From Durusdinium trenchii (taxonomy: Eukaryota > Sar > Dinophyceae > Suessiales > Symbiodiniaceae), in the NCBI GenBank assembly GCA_963970005.1, contig CAXAMN010023361.1:1725456-1789455 (forward strand): a DNA stretch of 64,000 bases. Direction: 5' to 3'. Every line of letters begins with the position of its first letter. Positions within the stretch are counted from its first letter, which is position 1. The notes below the pieces were generated by a model that worked only from the letters and a program-made list of their open reading frames with translations, was not told where the DNA came from and searched no databases. The position numbers and the translations under genes are program-made. Below are positions 36,701 through 49,151 of the stretch, piece after piece.

Positions 36701-39700
36701 ATTTTGTCAATCAACGAGCCCATGGGAAGCGTTTTGCTGGAGGACGGTGCGCAAATGCATGCACGATGCGATCATCAGCCTTGCAGCAACAAGACCGAAT
36801 AATGAACACGACTATAGTTTTCAGATATTTTTTCGGCGAAGGCCACGTCAGACCCAATACCATGGCCCGACTTCATATTCAATGTGTCCTAGTTGCGTTG
36901 TTGCCTGAGGTTATTTGAAGATGCGGCTGCGCTCTCTTTCTGCCACGGCCCAAGAAACAAAACACAAAGTTTCTGGCTGTTTTCGCTGCTTTCTATTTGT
37001 TCTTGGCGCAGATGCAAGGGTGAGGTCGGAGCAGTAAACACAAGCATCAGCGTCTCAAAAACTTGGCGCGCATTTCCAAAAACTTGAAGTTAGAAGCAAG
37101 ATGGCAGATCCTGACGCGCTACTGAAGGCACACAGAAGAACGGAGAAGGACCTGACAGCAGCGTCATTTCGCCTTGTGGACATTGGCCACTGCGCAAGCT
37201 TGAAAGCCTTGTGAAAGAAAAGTGATTAGCGTCAAGAATGTAACGAGGCCAACTTGCACACTAACAATCTTCAACTTGCGAACTTTGCACTCTCAGAGGC
37301 GTGTTGAAATCCCGCATGACATCGTTCGTGCCATTCTAGATCTCACGTCCTGTGTCGTGCCATTTCATACCGTTCATTACAGGCTCCGCACCTCTGCCCG
37401 CGTGGTAGGCCTAGCCAAGGGTTGGTGTGAGTTGACTCTGTCAGTAGAGGCGCTTTCCTTGAGTTTGTTTTTCAGTCCTTCTGAATTCTCTACGTGAAGC
37501 TGAAGCAGCGCGTCTTCTGTCATGGTGTTGTGCCGCGCATGACACCGTCTCATGTCCTTCATGGCATGGCTTCACTCCAGGCACGATTGCATATCTTGCC
37601 GCTGTGCGTGACATCGTCCTGCGCCAAACGGGATAGCAAGTAGTCACTTGTCCCGCGGCGTGATGGTATACTGCGCAATGCAGAGTATACATATATATAT
37701 AGAACTCAACCGATGTACGGGGATATTCGTTTCCCTATTATGTACCATTGAAATATTTGGGTAGGATGCTGAGATGCAAGGTGTGACTTTGTTCTGCCTC
37801 GTACGGCTGGCAGCAAGCTCACAAAGCACGCAACAAAGACATGGACTGGACTGGAAATCTCGATTCGCACCATTATTCAGTGTATGTGCGAGCACCATGG
37901 CAACAAGCTGTTGGCCAGGAGAGTGAGCGGAATGAGCAAGAATGAAGACATTTTTCTTGCGGTGAAGGCTTTTGATTGCAGCTACTCATTGATGTTCCTA
38001 ATTGCGTCAGCCATGGCGAAGCGCGTGTTGACGACCACTCATGCTCAATGTGATGTCCGTTGAAATTTGTTGTTTTCAGGGGGCCAATCTGAAGCAACGA
38101 TTCTGTTTGCATGTTTGATGCAGCGCAGCGTGTTGAGCAACACACAATACAAGTTCTTGGTCTGAGGAAGACGGAAGCACGTGGGCACTGGAGTCACTAT
38201 GCGGGCGGCGCTTCCACTCAGGATATGCGGGATTTGGGCCCGCCGATCGTTTTCTACAGGAGGATTTCTGATGCCGATCGGTGTGAACCAAGTTGTTTTG
38301 GGCCTGACATGGTTGTTTTCTGGAAAACTCTTGCTTGAGATACAATGCTGCTTGCAGGAGGATGGCTTTTGACTTGACCCTGATGATTTCACTGTCGCCC
38401 TCTACATACACCGTTTGAGAAAATCCAGGAGATTCCACAGACGTGACGTGAGATTTGGTCAAATTCGGCCAGGCGATGTTGGCAAGGAGGTACCAGGGGA
38501 AGAGAAAGAGACATATTTCACATGTTTTCGCACCTCCGAGTCCGATTTTGGAGGTGGTGCTGACAAGGGAGTCTTTGCAGATCCAATGCTGCTTGTCTGA
38601 TTAAATCAAGAGGTTTTGTTTGTTTTTGAACACCACTGCTGTTGTTTGTGGGTATTGTGAGCAGGACACTTCTGAATGTCGCACACTTGTCGCGGCGGAG
38701 CCGCAGCGCAGATAGGTTCATGATAAAGCTGTGTCTGACACGAGCTTGGAACTCTTTAGACGAGCTACACCAGCTACACTTGTTTGGGAGTTCTGCTCAT
38801 GCTGCTTTGTGCATAATGTCGCATGTTGTTTCATATCGATCTTTTGTTATCGCGAGGAAAACACAAGGATCGTTTCGCCGTGCCTCTCTGTGGATATACA
38901 TATAACGAAATATGTATGTAACAGGGGTCACCTGTCAGACGACCCTTCTTCACACGCAATCAGGAACCTGCGTTTCAAATGGACTTGAGGGGCGTTGATC
39001 TTGTGACTACTTGCTGAGTGGCATCACTGAGAAGTTTTCTGCTTTGACGTTCTTGTGTTTTTGATGTGCTGCTGTGGTTCGAACCGTTGCTTTTGAGTTG
39101 CTAAGCATGACAGTCAGTGCCAGTCGTGCGAGTGGAGGTTTGTTGAATTGACATCTATTATATAATTTTGTTCCTTTTGCGCAAGAAACAGGTTGGCCAG
39201 GAAACAACGCGTCCATTACCATCCATATGCAGCCAGATGACAATATGGTTTGCAACGCATCTGTCCAATCGACAAGGGCTGCGCCATGTGCAACCGCATC
39301 ATCAAGCAACGGTTCTGCAGAATTTATTTGATGAAACAACGCGTGAACAGTTGCAAGTGAAATCCAACGCAAAAATTTTTTGCGCAAGTTGTTTTTCCGA
39401 TCCTTGCGGCCATGAGCATTTGCAGGATCTATTCTATTGGAAATTTAGATTTAGCGTGTGCTTTTGGATTGGGTACATATATATATATATATCCGAATTG
39501 TTGTTGGCAGGAATGCTTCCTCATGCCTTGGTACCGGCTGCCTGCTTGACCAGGGCAGTAGGTTTGTAAGGGATGGGGGTATGGAGAAAGTCGGCGCAGC
39601 TTGCAGAAAGAAATTCTGTGAAGCGTCAAAAGTTCGCTGCTTTTAAGGCGGCCATTGTCAATCATGCTCGCCGGTCATGGATGGCGCTTGAGGCAAAGCA

Positions 39701-42700
39701 CGTCCGACGAGGAAAGGTGCAGCAGCGCCTACAATTCGAGGACTTGTGTGGCTGCAAGTGTGCCATGGGACTTTTCGACAGTTGGCAAGATTCCAGGCAA
39801 GCGTGGCAATAACAGAGTATTGGCTCGTTCACTTGATCAACGCTTACGAGGCTGCAAAGTCTTGATATGAACTTGCCTACCGTCCCCTCCACCGAACGTT
39901 TGTCGAAGGAGAAAAGGCGTGAGCAGCAGTTGATTTTTTCGTCATCATTCAAGACGACTGTGGGAAACATTCACTGCGCGCATTGAAGACGCAGGATTTA
40001 GTTTTGCTTGGTATGCCTGGAAGGTAGACTTGCTTGCGGCAAAGAGTTCAGACCCAGGCATGGGTTGATTTTCAAACCTTCAGCGTTCAGGTGTTGATGC
40101 AGCATGGTCACTGTGGGGAACGCGTCGGAACACAAATTGACAGACGCCAAAGTGCATGTTTTGCAGACATTGATTTCAAGTGGACCTGAAGCAACCCCGT
40201 TCCCTGATTTTACAAAAGCTCTAATGTGTTCCGTCTCCATCAAGCCCCGGCCTTTCGAGCATATTTTTCACCCACCGGAACGAAGCAGGGCGGCCTGCCG
40301 CTGCAAGGTGCCGCTGCCAGATCTATATGGCCATGTGGGCTTTGGAACTTAGATGCCGGTGTCGCTGCAGCAGCTGCAGGGTGTTGCTGCCGGATGTCTT
40401 TGGCAGTGTGCGCTTTGGAGCCTGCGTGCTGGCTCGGCCACTTTTTTTTTCATGTGCTATCTGGGGTCTATGCCGGCGTAATTCTGTTTTTCGACTTTTG
40501 TGTAGTGTGTGAAGGGCCGATCTGAAAACGTGGTTCCATCTTTGGGTTCATGGCAAGGCTCAGCCACCTTGAAGGTGTTTATGTGAGTTCTTCAATGAAA
40601 TGTCCAGCCCCCTGCGAAACGTTGACCAAATGCATCAAACATATTTTGGATGTGTCCTGCTGAATGGATTTGCGAGCGTCTCAACCATATGAATGCAAGT
40701 CCTTTGCAAATCATTTCATGGGGAGGTTTCTTGTTCTCTCTCGTTGTATAGCTTTGACCATGTCTGTATGTATGTTTCAGACTTGGTTGGTTGGAGTATG
40801 TGAGCTGACATTCAAGGTATTTCCTTTTCCTGTACTTCCAGCTGGGCACCCACGCGTATCTCTTCGTGGACGGGGAAGACGGGGAGGCTGGACGGCGTTA
40901 CTCCTCGGTCAGGTTGTGGGTTGACATGAAAGGACTCTTCAGACCAAGGATTTCATCGCGGCGAAAATTACCTGGTCGTTGATTTTGTGTACGTCCGAGT
41001 CTGCTCTTCCTGACTGGCACGCGGGAAGTCATGAGGGAATGGATCTTAAGGTATCAACAATAATATTAAGGGGTCAGTTTCCGAAGGTTACTTGCATATC
41101 ACCTGTCAACGTTCCGGTTTTTGAGGGCCAGAAATGCGGAACTGCTCACATCATTGGGGGACCAACACCAGTGGTGTCATCGCGGACTTGACCGTCCGCA
41201 TCAAGCAGGTTCCGCCCGGTCAGCCTGCGTCCGCGCAGGCCGAGGAGGAGGTGCATTTGTCGGTAGCGGGATCGGCCAGTTTGTTGATCCTTTGCACCCT
41301 GGTGGTGGCAGGCGAGTGCTTTTTTTTTGTGAGACTCTGAGCGGACTGCGGACGACTGCGTGTCCTTTTTTGCTGAGTTCGGGTGGGATTCGCACGGACA
41401 AAAGGGGTGCCTGGTGTGCGGCACCTGGTGATGTGTGGCTTGGATTGGCTTGGGTGTCGTTGAAGAGCAATGTCGTTTCATTCAGAAGGTGTCAGTCTGA
41501 TGAAATGTGTGGTTTCCTTCAGCCACTGGGTGATCGTTGGAAAAGGCCTCATTTGTATAACTTTTATACATGTCCTTCTTGTATCTCCCTCGCATGCCTT
41601 CACGGTCTGTTGTCAGCGATCGCAACTCTTTGGGAAGATCCCCACCCAAGTCTCCATTGCCCTGAAGCATTTCCAGGTAGAGGACTCCACGATTGTTGGA
41701 GAGAGGAGAGAGGGCACACCCGAACTCCCAACTCCAAGCTTCGATTTCGCAGTCCTTTCAGCAAACCTGCAGACAGTTTCGCTTTGCGCCGAAAAGCTCC
41801 GAGACGCTCTGGGGACTCTCGGCCCGGCGCCAGGCTGTTCCGAGAACTTGGTGGACTCCATCGAGGGCGTCTCGACCAAGTTCGGGCTGCCGAAGGCGGG
41901 GAACCAAGTTCAGTACTTTGGCCGGGAATGGGTAGGTGCCAAAGGGAATCGCTCTTTCTCATGGGGGGTTGGGCTGGGTTGAAGTCGCTTGGGCTGGTAA
42001 ACACATCAACTGCTTCAGGTCGCTGCGTGCAGTGGACACTGATCCTCGTTCGTCACTTCCTCGTTCTGCTGGGCAGGGACCCCTGCTTCGACATTCTTTT
42101 GGTGAAAGGCAGATCATTCCTTTCTTTCGGGGGGTCTGGTTGGGGTTGCCACAAGCACATCACTTTCACAAGGTCTTTCGTGCAGAGAAACCTCGTGCCT
42201 TTCATGGAAGTGGACCAGAAACCCTGCAGGACACCTTTTCCTTTGTTCTACGAGAAAGGTTTTCAGCATGCAGCATGATGTTCCATCATTTTCTCACTCT
42301 TGGTTCAAATGTTTTCTCTTTCAAACCAAGATAACGAACATATTTTCCCACTCTTCCACCATTATTCTTTTCTGTTCTAAACTTTTGTTGGTCCCCTTTT
42401 CCGCCGAACACCTCTTTTCAAGAGGCCTTCATCGGGGTCATCCTGCTCCCCATCGTGGGCAACGCGGCGGAACACGCCACGGCGGTCACGAGTGCCTACC
42501 GAGGGACTGGCGGTGTTCCCGCGTCGGGGACGCCGTGGGGACCTGGAGTTCCCTTTCGGTGTAGTGTGTGGAACCCCAAAAAGGGAGGGCGGCAAGTCCA
42601 GTGGTCGATTTCTTTTTTGGAGCGAGGCGAAGGAACATCAGCTAACAAAAGGTCGAAGAGCCTACTTATGAACTGATGATCGAAGGAAAGGTGAGACGTC

Positions 42701-45700
42701 GCCCAAAGTGCTTGTCCCGTGCGGGGGTCGAATGCCTCTGGTTTGAGAACATCATGCATAGCACGGGGATGGTGTCACTCCCAAAAGACCTGGTGGACCA
42801 CCGAGTTGACCCTGCCAGACCCCGGACCCCGCCGAAGAGGATGCCCCAGCAAAGCCAGGTACAGGTACAGCCGTTTGGCTTTCAAAGCTTGTCATCCTTT
42901 GGCAGGAAAGACCAGGAACGCATCCAGATTCTTCAAGGAATTGAGATCTTGGGTGGGGGTAAAGAGCCAAATCAGTTCAGGCAGAGACACGAAGTGGACC
43001 AGTGACACATCTGCCTCCCACACCCATGCCCTGAACAACAGAAACGCGCGTGGAACCTTGAGCCCGTCTCCGAGTCGATACTCCTTGGTTCCACCCGAAG
43101 GCTGCTTTCACTGGTGATTTGGAAAGGTCGGTGCAGTTTTGGCTTCTGCTGCGCAGTGATTTCCAAGAGCACGTGTCGCAAAGCTCCACTTTACAGAGAT
43201 TGGGAGTCCATGTAACAAGGCTCTCCGGAAGACTGTGCCATCATGTGCCATCCACTGCGGGGACCCAAAAGGATTGTCATCACCACCCAACATCCAAGCA
43301 CCCTGGTGCCAGGGAGACTCTCTGAAGCCAAAAAAGAACCCACTATTTTTGACAATGAATATGACTATCATATCCCCTGGAAGTCAAAGACCATTTAAAA
43401 ATGGTTGACCTGGTTGTGTAGTGAAAAACCCTTTAGTAAAACAATGGTGGTTCGGTAAAGGCTATTAAAACAATGGTGCTTCGACTTCTATGGCATTTGT
43501 ATCTCACTGCCATATCTGTATTGTTCGTCCAAAACGTACTTCACACCTTCCTCTTCGCTGTCACGGCTTCCCGGCCTGCACAGACCGCGCGGGTCCTACG
43601 CAGACCGACCGCAGGAAGTTGGACTTGGCGATCGGCGTGTCCGTGGGCTCCAGCACGCAGATCGCCCTCTTCGTGGTGCCGGTGCGGAGGGCCCAGACCG
43701 CTTTCCGCTGTCGGTCCTGTCGGGTGGCCATCCTAGGTGTCCAAGGGAGACCCTGCAGTGCTGCAGATGTTTGGAAGGCGACACTTAGGTCGGTGCGTGG
43801 TTTGGCAAACAGTTGCACTATTGTGTGGTTGAGCCTTACTGAGTGGCGGTTCCCACCTACGGCCGGCCGCGCGACATGAGTCGGTTCGAGTCGTTTGAAA
43901 AACCCTTCGGATCGAAGCGATCAGCGAACGGCTGGGAGAACTTCGTATCCCAACAAGCAGGCTTGACCTACTCGAAGACGGCTGAATGCCCATCGGCGCG
44001 AAGTGAAAAGCAAACATCGGTTTGGTCGAACTGCTCATCCTCGAACTTCGTCCAACACCCATCCGCGTGCCCAAAGAGACTGCGAAGATGCGCACGGCTG
44101 TACTCAGGTCGCGGTGCTCTCAGGGTGGTACTTCGGTACACCGATGAGCTTGAATTTCCGACTTTTCGATATGGCCTGTCAGATGTTGAGTGCTGCTCAG
44201 CTGAGAATGGTGAGTTGCCATGACATCGGGTGAAATTAAATGCCGGTGACATCTCTTGGACGCAGATGCTCGGATGGGAGGTTTTTACATTGGCTCGGGA
44301 GGATGACCCTCCCTGATCCATTAGGCAACTGCCCAACGTTTGGAGTTTCGGCCTCAGGCGGAGGTTTCCACCTCTCCGCCGTTCGTCTCTTCTTTCTCGG
44401 AAGTTCCGTTTGCCTGAAACTGAAGATCAAAAGAATCCTGGGTGAATCGATCCCACGGACCCATCACCCAAGATCGGACCTTCTTCTCTCCAACACCCGA
44501 CACACCTGAGCTCAAGGTGTCACGCCTGACACCCCAAGCAACACCCACGCACCCACCCANNNNNNNNNNNNNNNNNNNNNNNNNNNNNNNNNNNNNNNNN
44601 NNNNNNNNNNNNNNNNNNNNNNNNNNNNNNNNNNNNNNNNNNNNNNNNNNNNNNNNNNNGCCCGCCCGCCCGCCCGCCCGCTCTCCGTGGTGTTCCCCGT
44701 GACAGTGCAGTGGTCCAGCCGGCGGCGCCATCGTCACATGAGGTCTTCTTGGTGTCTCAAGTGACGCAGCATGGGAACACCAATTGGTTGCATGGGGCCA
44801 TGCTGGTGACCACCTACGTGAGCCCCGTCGGCTTCTCGTGTTCCGGTGGTTAGTGCGAGACACGTCGCTGTGAAATTTAATGGAGGTGGTGGCCGAGAAG
44901 TTTGGGTGGTGGAGAAATCAAGCGGCCGATTTCCCATTGGGTATTTGTTTGACATAGGGGCTGTTGTTTGAGCCAGTCACAAACAATGGGCTAGAATCAT
45001 CATTTTGACTTGTTAATTTACTGTAGACCCGTTGGAAGTTCTGACCTTGTGCAAGCTAGGAGATTGGTTGCATTGATGAGGCTGCATGGATGGTCGTGGT
45101 AGGCAGGCATCCCAGCCCGAAAATGTTCAGGACAGGTTTGATTTAGATTCCCCCAAAGTTGACTGGATCCAAGTTATTTGAGACTCTCATAGACTTTCTT
45201 CATATCATGGCTTTTCTAGTACAGTCCCAGCTGCATATTGAAGTTGAGAGCCAAAGCGGTAACTAAAGGTCTTCGACCTTGCCCCTGACTCGCACGTTTC
45301 CTGTTGGCAAACACCACTATATTATATAAAGGAAGTAACGGAGGTAAGACAGAACAATAAGACAAAGTGAAACACACACATGCAAGTGAAACTCAATGAA
45401 GCCTCCACTCAGATGATCAAGTACACCAAGTCCATTTGGCTTCCTGAAGCATCTCAAGAGAGGACACCGCCAAGTGGTGGGCCTGCTGAAACGGGACCTG
45501 ATGAGGTACTGATCGCGATCATGACGTGGTTTATTCCCGACTCTTGGCAGGGATGGACACTTAAACGTGTGACCAGGACCCCGGAAACCCAGGACCCAGG
45601 ATCGGCGCTGGGAACCCATTTCCCCCGCCGGTGGCGCCCGAAACATCCATCAGCGCTGCGCGTGGGTTCGTGGGTTCTCGTGGGTTTGTGGGTGGTGATG

Positions 45701-45721
45701 GGGTGGGCAGGACATCTTTAG
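27709..45721 (+). CDS. CAX: Ca2+/H+ exchanger of the CAX (vacuolar calcium transporter) family, 18 exons
   Basis: Exons: 27709-27776, 28685-28750, 29219-29275, 29957-29988, 30256-30276, 31255-31295, 32115-32167, 33198-33239, 33966-34007, 34677-34718, 35715-35791, 41209-41311, 41834-41895, 42425-42504, 43615-43681, 44108-44194, 44743-44817, 45506-about 45721. All join in phase. The product exchanges cytosolic Ca2+ for vacuolar H+ in a membrane of the endomembrane system. In order: TM1 (KIMILLVFVPLGLFAG), FNFLAIVPLAG, LGAATESMASHTGEMIGG, the first cation-binding repeat LLNATFGNAVEM, KAGLVEVVQGNLLGSVLSN, the acidic linker AQAEEEVHL, CSENLVDSIEG, the second repeat ILLPIVGNAAEHATAV, DLAIGVSVGSSTQIALF, GTPMSLNF, TNWLHGAMLVTTY and VLIAIMTWFIP. 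The Glu of both repeats is present. The N-terminal exon is missing. The end is uncertain: the stop at 45719 adds a 55-residue tail unlike CAX, so another intron may follow TWFIP. Donors: 8 GC, 6 GT, 3 GA; acceptors: 16 AG|G and one CAG|A. Confidence 0.9.
28428..28505 (+). repeat. 21-nt repeat array, AGCGATGCACTTGTT type (array D), inside a CAX intron
   Basis: Three and a half units; the cleanest are AGCGATGCACTTGTTCCTAG and AGCGATGCACTTGTTACTAA. It lies in the intron 27777-28684. Confidence 0.8.
29838..29896 (+). repeat. 21-nt repeat array (array E), inside a CAX intron
   Basis: Contains ATTACTAGTAGC and an exact AGCGATGCACTTGTTACTAG followed by CGATGCC, so one whole unit is shared with array D 1.4 kb upstream. 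It lies in the intron 29276-29956. Confidence 0.8.
30594..30655 (+). repeat. CTAGTAG-type repeat (array F), inside a CAX intron
   Basis: Alternating CTACTAGAGGTAG and CTAGTAGTAG units form overlapping direct and inverted repeats. They share the CTAGTAG core but lack the GATG part of the other arrays. It lies in the intron 30277-31254. Confidence 0.65.
35885..36062 (+). repeat. GCTGGTGCTGCTGC minisatellite, left copy
   Basis: Two to three units of about 70 nt, each containing GCCAGATGTGTATGGCC or a variant, GTGCGCTTTGGAGC and GATGCTGGTGCTGCTGC. A related block lies 4.4 kb downstream at 40.3 kb. Both are inside the 5.4 kb CAX intron 35792-41208. Confidence 0.7.
40285..40440 (+). repeat. GCTGCCAGATCTATATGGCC minisatellite, right copy
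   Basis: Two units of about 70 nt related to the 35.9 kb block: GCCGCTGCCAGATCTATATG and GTTGCTGCCGGATGTCTTTG, each followed by a GTGCGCTTTGGAGCC-like segment. Confidence 0.7.
44560..44659. other. Assembly gap of 100 N
   Basis: Exactly 100 undetermined bases, a placeholder of unknown true size. It is flanked by CACCCACCCA on the left and a (GCCC)n tract on the right, which explains the failure to assemble. It lies in the CAX intron 44195-44742 and interrupts no recognised exon. Confidence 0.99.
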
Positions 45722-48700
45722 TGCTTAGAAGCGATCCTTCGAAAGGAAAACATATGTTCCGAAGTGCCACGCCAGTCGGTGCTAGGCTGCTAGGTGTTTC
45801 CAGAAAGAGCCCTTGGAGCAGGGGCCATGCGGCCATCCTTATGTGGCTGCGGTTTCTTTGTCGATCCGTCCACAGGGCGTCCAACTGGTTGACGCAGCGA
45901 CGCATGTCGACGGAAGCCGGCGGCGGCGGGCTCATCACTTGTCTTGAAAGCCCATAGTGTCCAACTTCAGTTTACCAATGCCCCTTTTGTGACCCCAAAG
46001 CCCTCTACACGGCCAGTTCATGCCTGCCAGGGGCCAAGTAAACGACCAGCCCCTTCAGCCAAGCAAACATGAATCATGACAATCACATCCTGCCATCAGA
46101 ACTGGCAAGGTGGGTGGGAGAGCCAGGGCAGGGTGCTGAGAGGAACCTGAAGCGTTAAGCGATTGTCTCTTGAATGACTATATGAGTGGTGATTGGTCAA
46201 CACCCTTGCTGTGCCCCATCTTGAAGACATTCAATCCTCTTCGGTCGAGCAAAGCTCAGGATAGATCTTTTCAAAGAAACCTTTTTGTCAAGGTCTTGTA
46301 TTTCCCAACGTTTCCCTCTTTCAAACCTGGTCTTTTTTTTGGGGGATGAGTGCAATCTGAGTTCCCCTTCCCTCAAATGCACCGATTTTTGCATTCTTTC
46401 GGTGAATGCTGGCATCTGAACGGTTCCGTTCCCTTTGAACGAAGTGGATGATCCCACAGAGCAACGGGGCAGGAAGACCGGACCATTTCAGACAGAGGGG
46501 ATCGGTCTGGGAGCTGCTGAGAGGCAGAGGCGGTATTCATTTCTGCGTAAGCCGATGGCTCTGAAGCAAGGTTCAAACTCATATTGCCAGAATGTCTTTG
46601 TTACTTGACCGCTAGACCCACAGCCTTGACCCATCGCCCTGACCCATCACCTCGATAGTGCTCTTGGCAGACTTTCAGTTGTACTTAGGAACGGACCTGA
46701 AGCGGCTTCTCTTCTCAGAGGCCTTCGCCGGCCCGAAGGTGCTGCATGGGCAACGTTTTGAAGTACTGTAGATGATCTCTCGGTCATTTGTGTGTTCGCG
46801 TTCGAAGACGACAGCAGTTGCTGCTTTTTTGGTATTTGTATCGGTCTGATAGAGGCCTACTGGCTGAACTCATTTGAGCACTTTGCTCCGGGCCCCTAGT
46901 TTATGTATTTATACATCCAAAGAGTGCGGCCGTGCCCTTCCTCCAGTGTTTGGGCTGTCAGCCATGCTGAAGGGGCACCGGGTGTGGGTCAAAGGCTTTG
47001 AAGCAAAGCGCGATTCACTCATGGATGTTGTCCACCATTCTGTCATTGGTTGTTCACAAACCTTGGATTTAGATTGTTTTACACCCCCCACAAGACTCAC
47101 ATGAAACCAGAGGCTTATCAGCTATTGGAGGGAATAGGTTTTGTGGAAGGCTCGTTAGGTCTGCGTCCGCCTGCCAGGTCTGAAAATGACGGCACGCTCA
47201 GCTCAGTTGAGCTGACAATCTGAGGGTCGGAGCATCAGTTGAGCCCACCTGGTGAGTGTGCTTTGTAAATGGAACACATGACTTTCGTCAACCATGTAAC
47301 ATACACTCGCTGAACTGCAGATTCTGCAACGTGTAAAATGTAGACTTGACTATATAATAACCCCTGCCATATGAAGAGGTGATTCAGCTCATTATTTTTC
47401 CCCAGATAGCGAAGCTATGGGGTTCTACTAACAATGAGTTGCCCGTGCGCGCTTTCGAGACAGGTTGCTGGTGCTGGGCGCCGGTGCTGGTGCTGTGAGC
47501 TGGCTGTGCACGTGGTGGAGCCAGGTTGCTGATGCCGGTGCTGGTGCTGGGTGCCAGGTGCCGGTGCTGGTGCTGTGAGCTGGCTGTGCACGCGGTGGAG
47601 ACAGGTTGGGTGGAGACAGGTTGCTGGTGCTGGTGCCGGTGCTAGTGCTGGGTGCCGGGTGCCAGGTGCGAGCTGTCTGTGCACGTGGAGACAGGTTGCT
47701 GGTCCTGGCGCTGGGTGCCGAGTGCTGGTGCTGGTGCTGGTGCTGTGAGCTGGTGGTGGTGCTGGGTGCCGGGTGCCGGCGCTGGTGCTGTGAGCTGGCT
47801 GTGCACGTTGTGGAGACAGGTTGCTGGTGCTGGTGCCGGTGCTAGTGCCGGGTGCCGGTGCTGGTGCTGGTGCTGTGAGCTGGCTGTGCACATGGTGGAG
47901 ACAGGTTGCTGCTGCTGGTGCAGGGTGCCGGTGCTGGTGCTGGGTGCGGGGTGCCGCTGAGGACCTGGTCAACGACCGTGCAAACACCCGGTCGGACTGC
48001 CGGGGGAATAGCACCTGTGCCGCGCCTACCGGTCGCTTGGCAACCCAGAATCCACTGGAACCTGTGAAATAGCACCTGAGTTCGGAGGTTGACTGCCTTG
48101 ATCAAACTCACGGTGACTTCCTGGTCAAGGGTCTCAAAGGTCTCAAGGGTCTCATATGGAATCCAGACACTCACATGTGTTTCATTGAACTTCTGGGACT
48201 TGGTTTACTTGCATGGAAATTGGAAATTGCCATGAACTTTTTGAGCTGACCATTTCATGTGTTCTCATTGGTCGATTGTGCTGCTTTGAATCACCGGGTG
48301 TGCCCTTGGCAGTGGGCAAGACGCGCTTGATCCACCTGGGATCGTCTCACCGGTGGCGCAAACGGTCGCCGTTTCGGAGTTCCGATCGTCTCACTGGTGG
48401 CGCAAAGGTCGCCGCACATCACTCGCTGCGAACCACGGCGGAAGGACTCACGGCGGAGAAAAGGGGCCACTCCGGCCTCCTGCCCCCTCCCGCTGTGCCG
48501 TGAAGACACACGAGTGGGTTCTGACGAGTGGCGGTTTTTGATATTATGCTGAACTTGTCTGAACTTCCTGAAGGATCTTCAGGTCTGGCGTTTTTTCTAA
48601 CTTCTTTTTGGTTCGCCTCTTACGGCATATGGATCGGATTTTTTCTCTCCCCAAAGCTAAGTAACAGTTAGCACCAAGCTCAAGTATGCAGTTTGATACC

Positions 48701-49151
48701 AGGGTCCCTCTAACAGTTTTTGAACAAAAGCAGGTGCAAATTGCAAGAAAGACCCCAGGTGAGAGAACATAGGGATACATAGGGTATGTCTTAATCAGCT
48801 TCGAAGCCTATAAGAAGCCTTCCGTCCACATCGCAGCATCAGCCCAGGCCCAAAGCCACGAATTCAGTGGCTTGGGCCTCAGTCGATCGGTAAACCGACT
48901 TCGGCAGGCGGAGCTGGTTTGGGCCCTGAGGGCGGGGCAGAACGAAGTGCCGCACATTGGGATCACAATGCAGTGAAGCTTTTGGGATGACATGAAACGA
49001 ATGATGGTAAGAAAAGAGGTAGTAAGAGAGATGGTGACCCGGTGAAAGGGATGAGTTCACTTTTTTTTTTTTGCCAAACCTGCATGGGACCCGGTCAAGA
49101 GACACGTTTCTGCAACTTCGCAGCATCTTTTTCTTTCCGTGTTTCACTCAG
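45722..49151. other. Region between CAX and Deg exons without a recognised gene
   Basis: Apart from the minisatellite at 47.46-47.97 kb nothing is identified. At 48349-48413 a segment of about 30 bp, GATCGTCTCACCGGTGGCGC and following bases, is repeated once in a GC-rich patch (48.29-48.52 kb). That patch might be an exon, but I cannot place it. Confidence 0.4.
47457..47965 (+). repeat. G/T-rich minisatellite, GCTGGTGCTGGTGCCGG units
   Basis: Short GCTGGT/GCCGGT units are organised into longer units of 80-130 nt marked by CTGTGAGCTGGCTGTGCAC and GGTGGAGACAGGTTGCTGG. There are five to six such units. Because the + strand nearly lacks A, several frames stay open on both strands; these are not genes. 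Confidence 0.9.

Larger units (their letters stand above)
35792..41208 (+). other. Large CAX intron, possibly carrying an unidentified insertion
   Basis: This 5.4 kb intron is several times longer than the other CAX introns. Related minisatellites lie near both sides. The interior (about 36.6-40.2 kb) looks different from the flanks, with more CpG, little G/T skew and an (AT)n run at 37687-37700. A + strand frame at 36073-36630 is open for 185 codons but has no recognisable domain. No polymerase, transposase or terminal inverted repeat was found. Confidence 0.4.

Noticed and set aside
47415..48014. Minus-strand frame of 199 codons, His/Pro/Ala-rich
   Set aside because: It is the reverse reading of the G/T-rich minisatellite; the open frame follows from the lack of A on the other strand.
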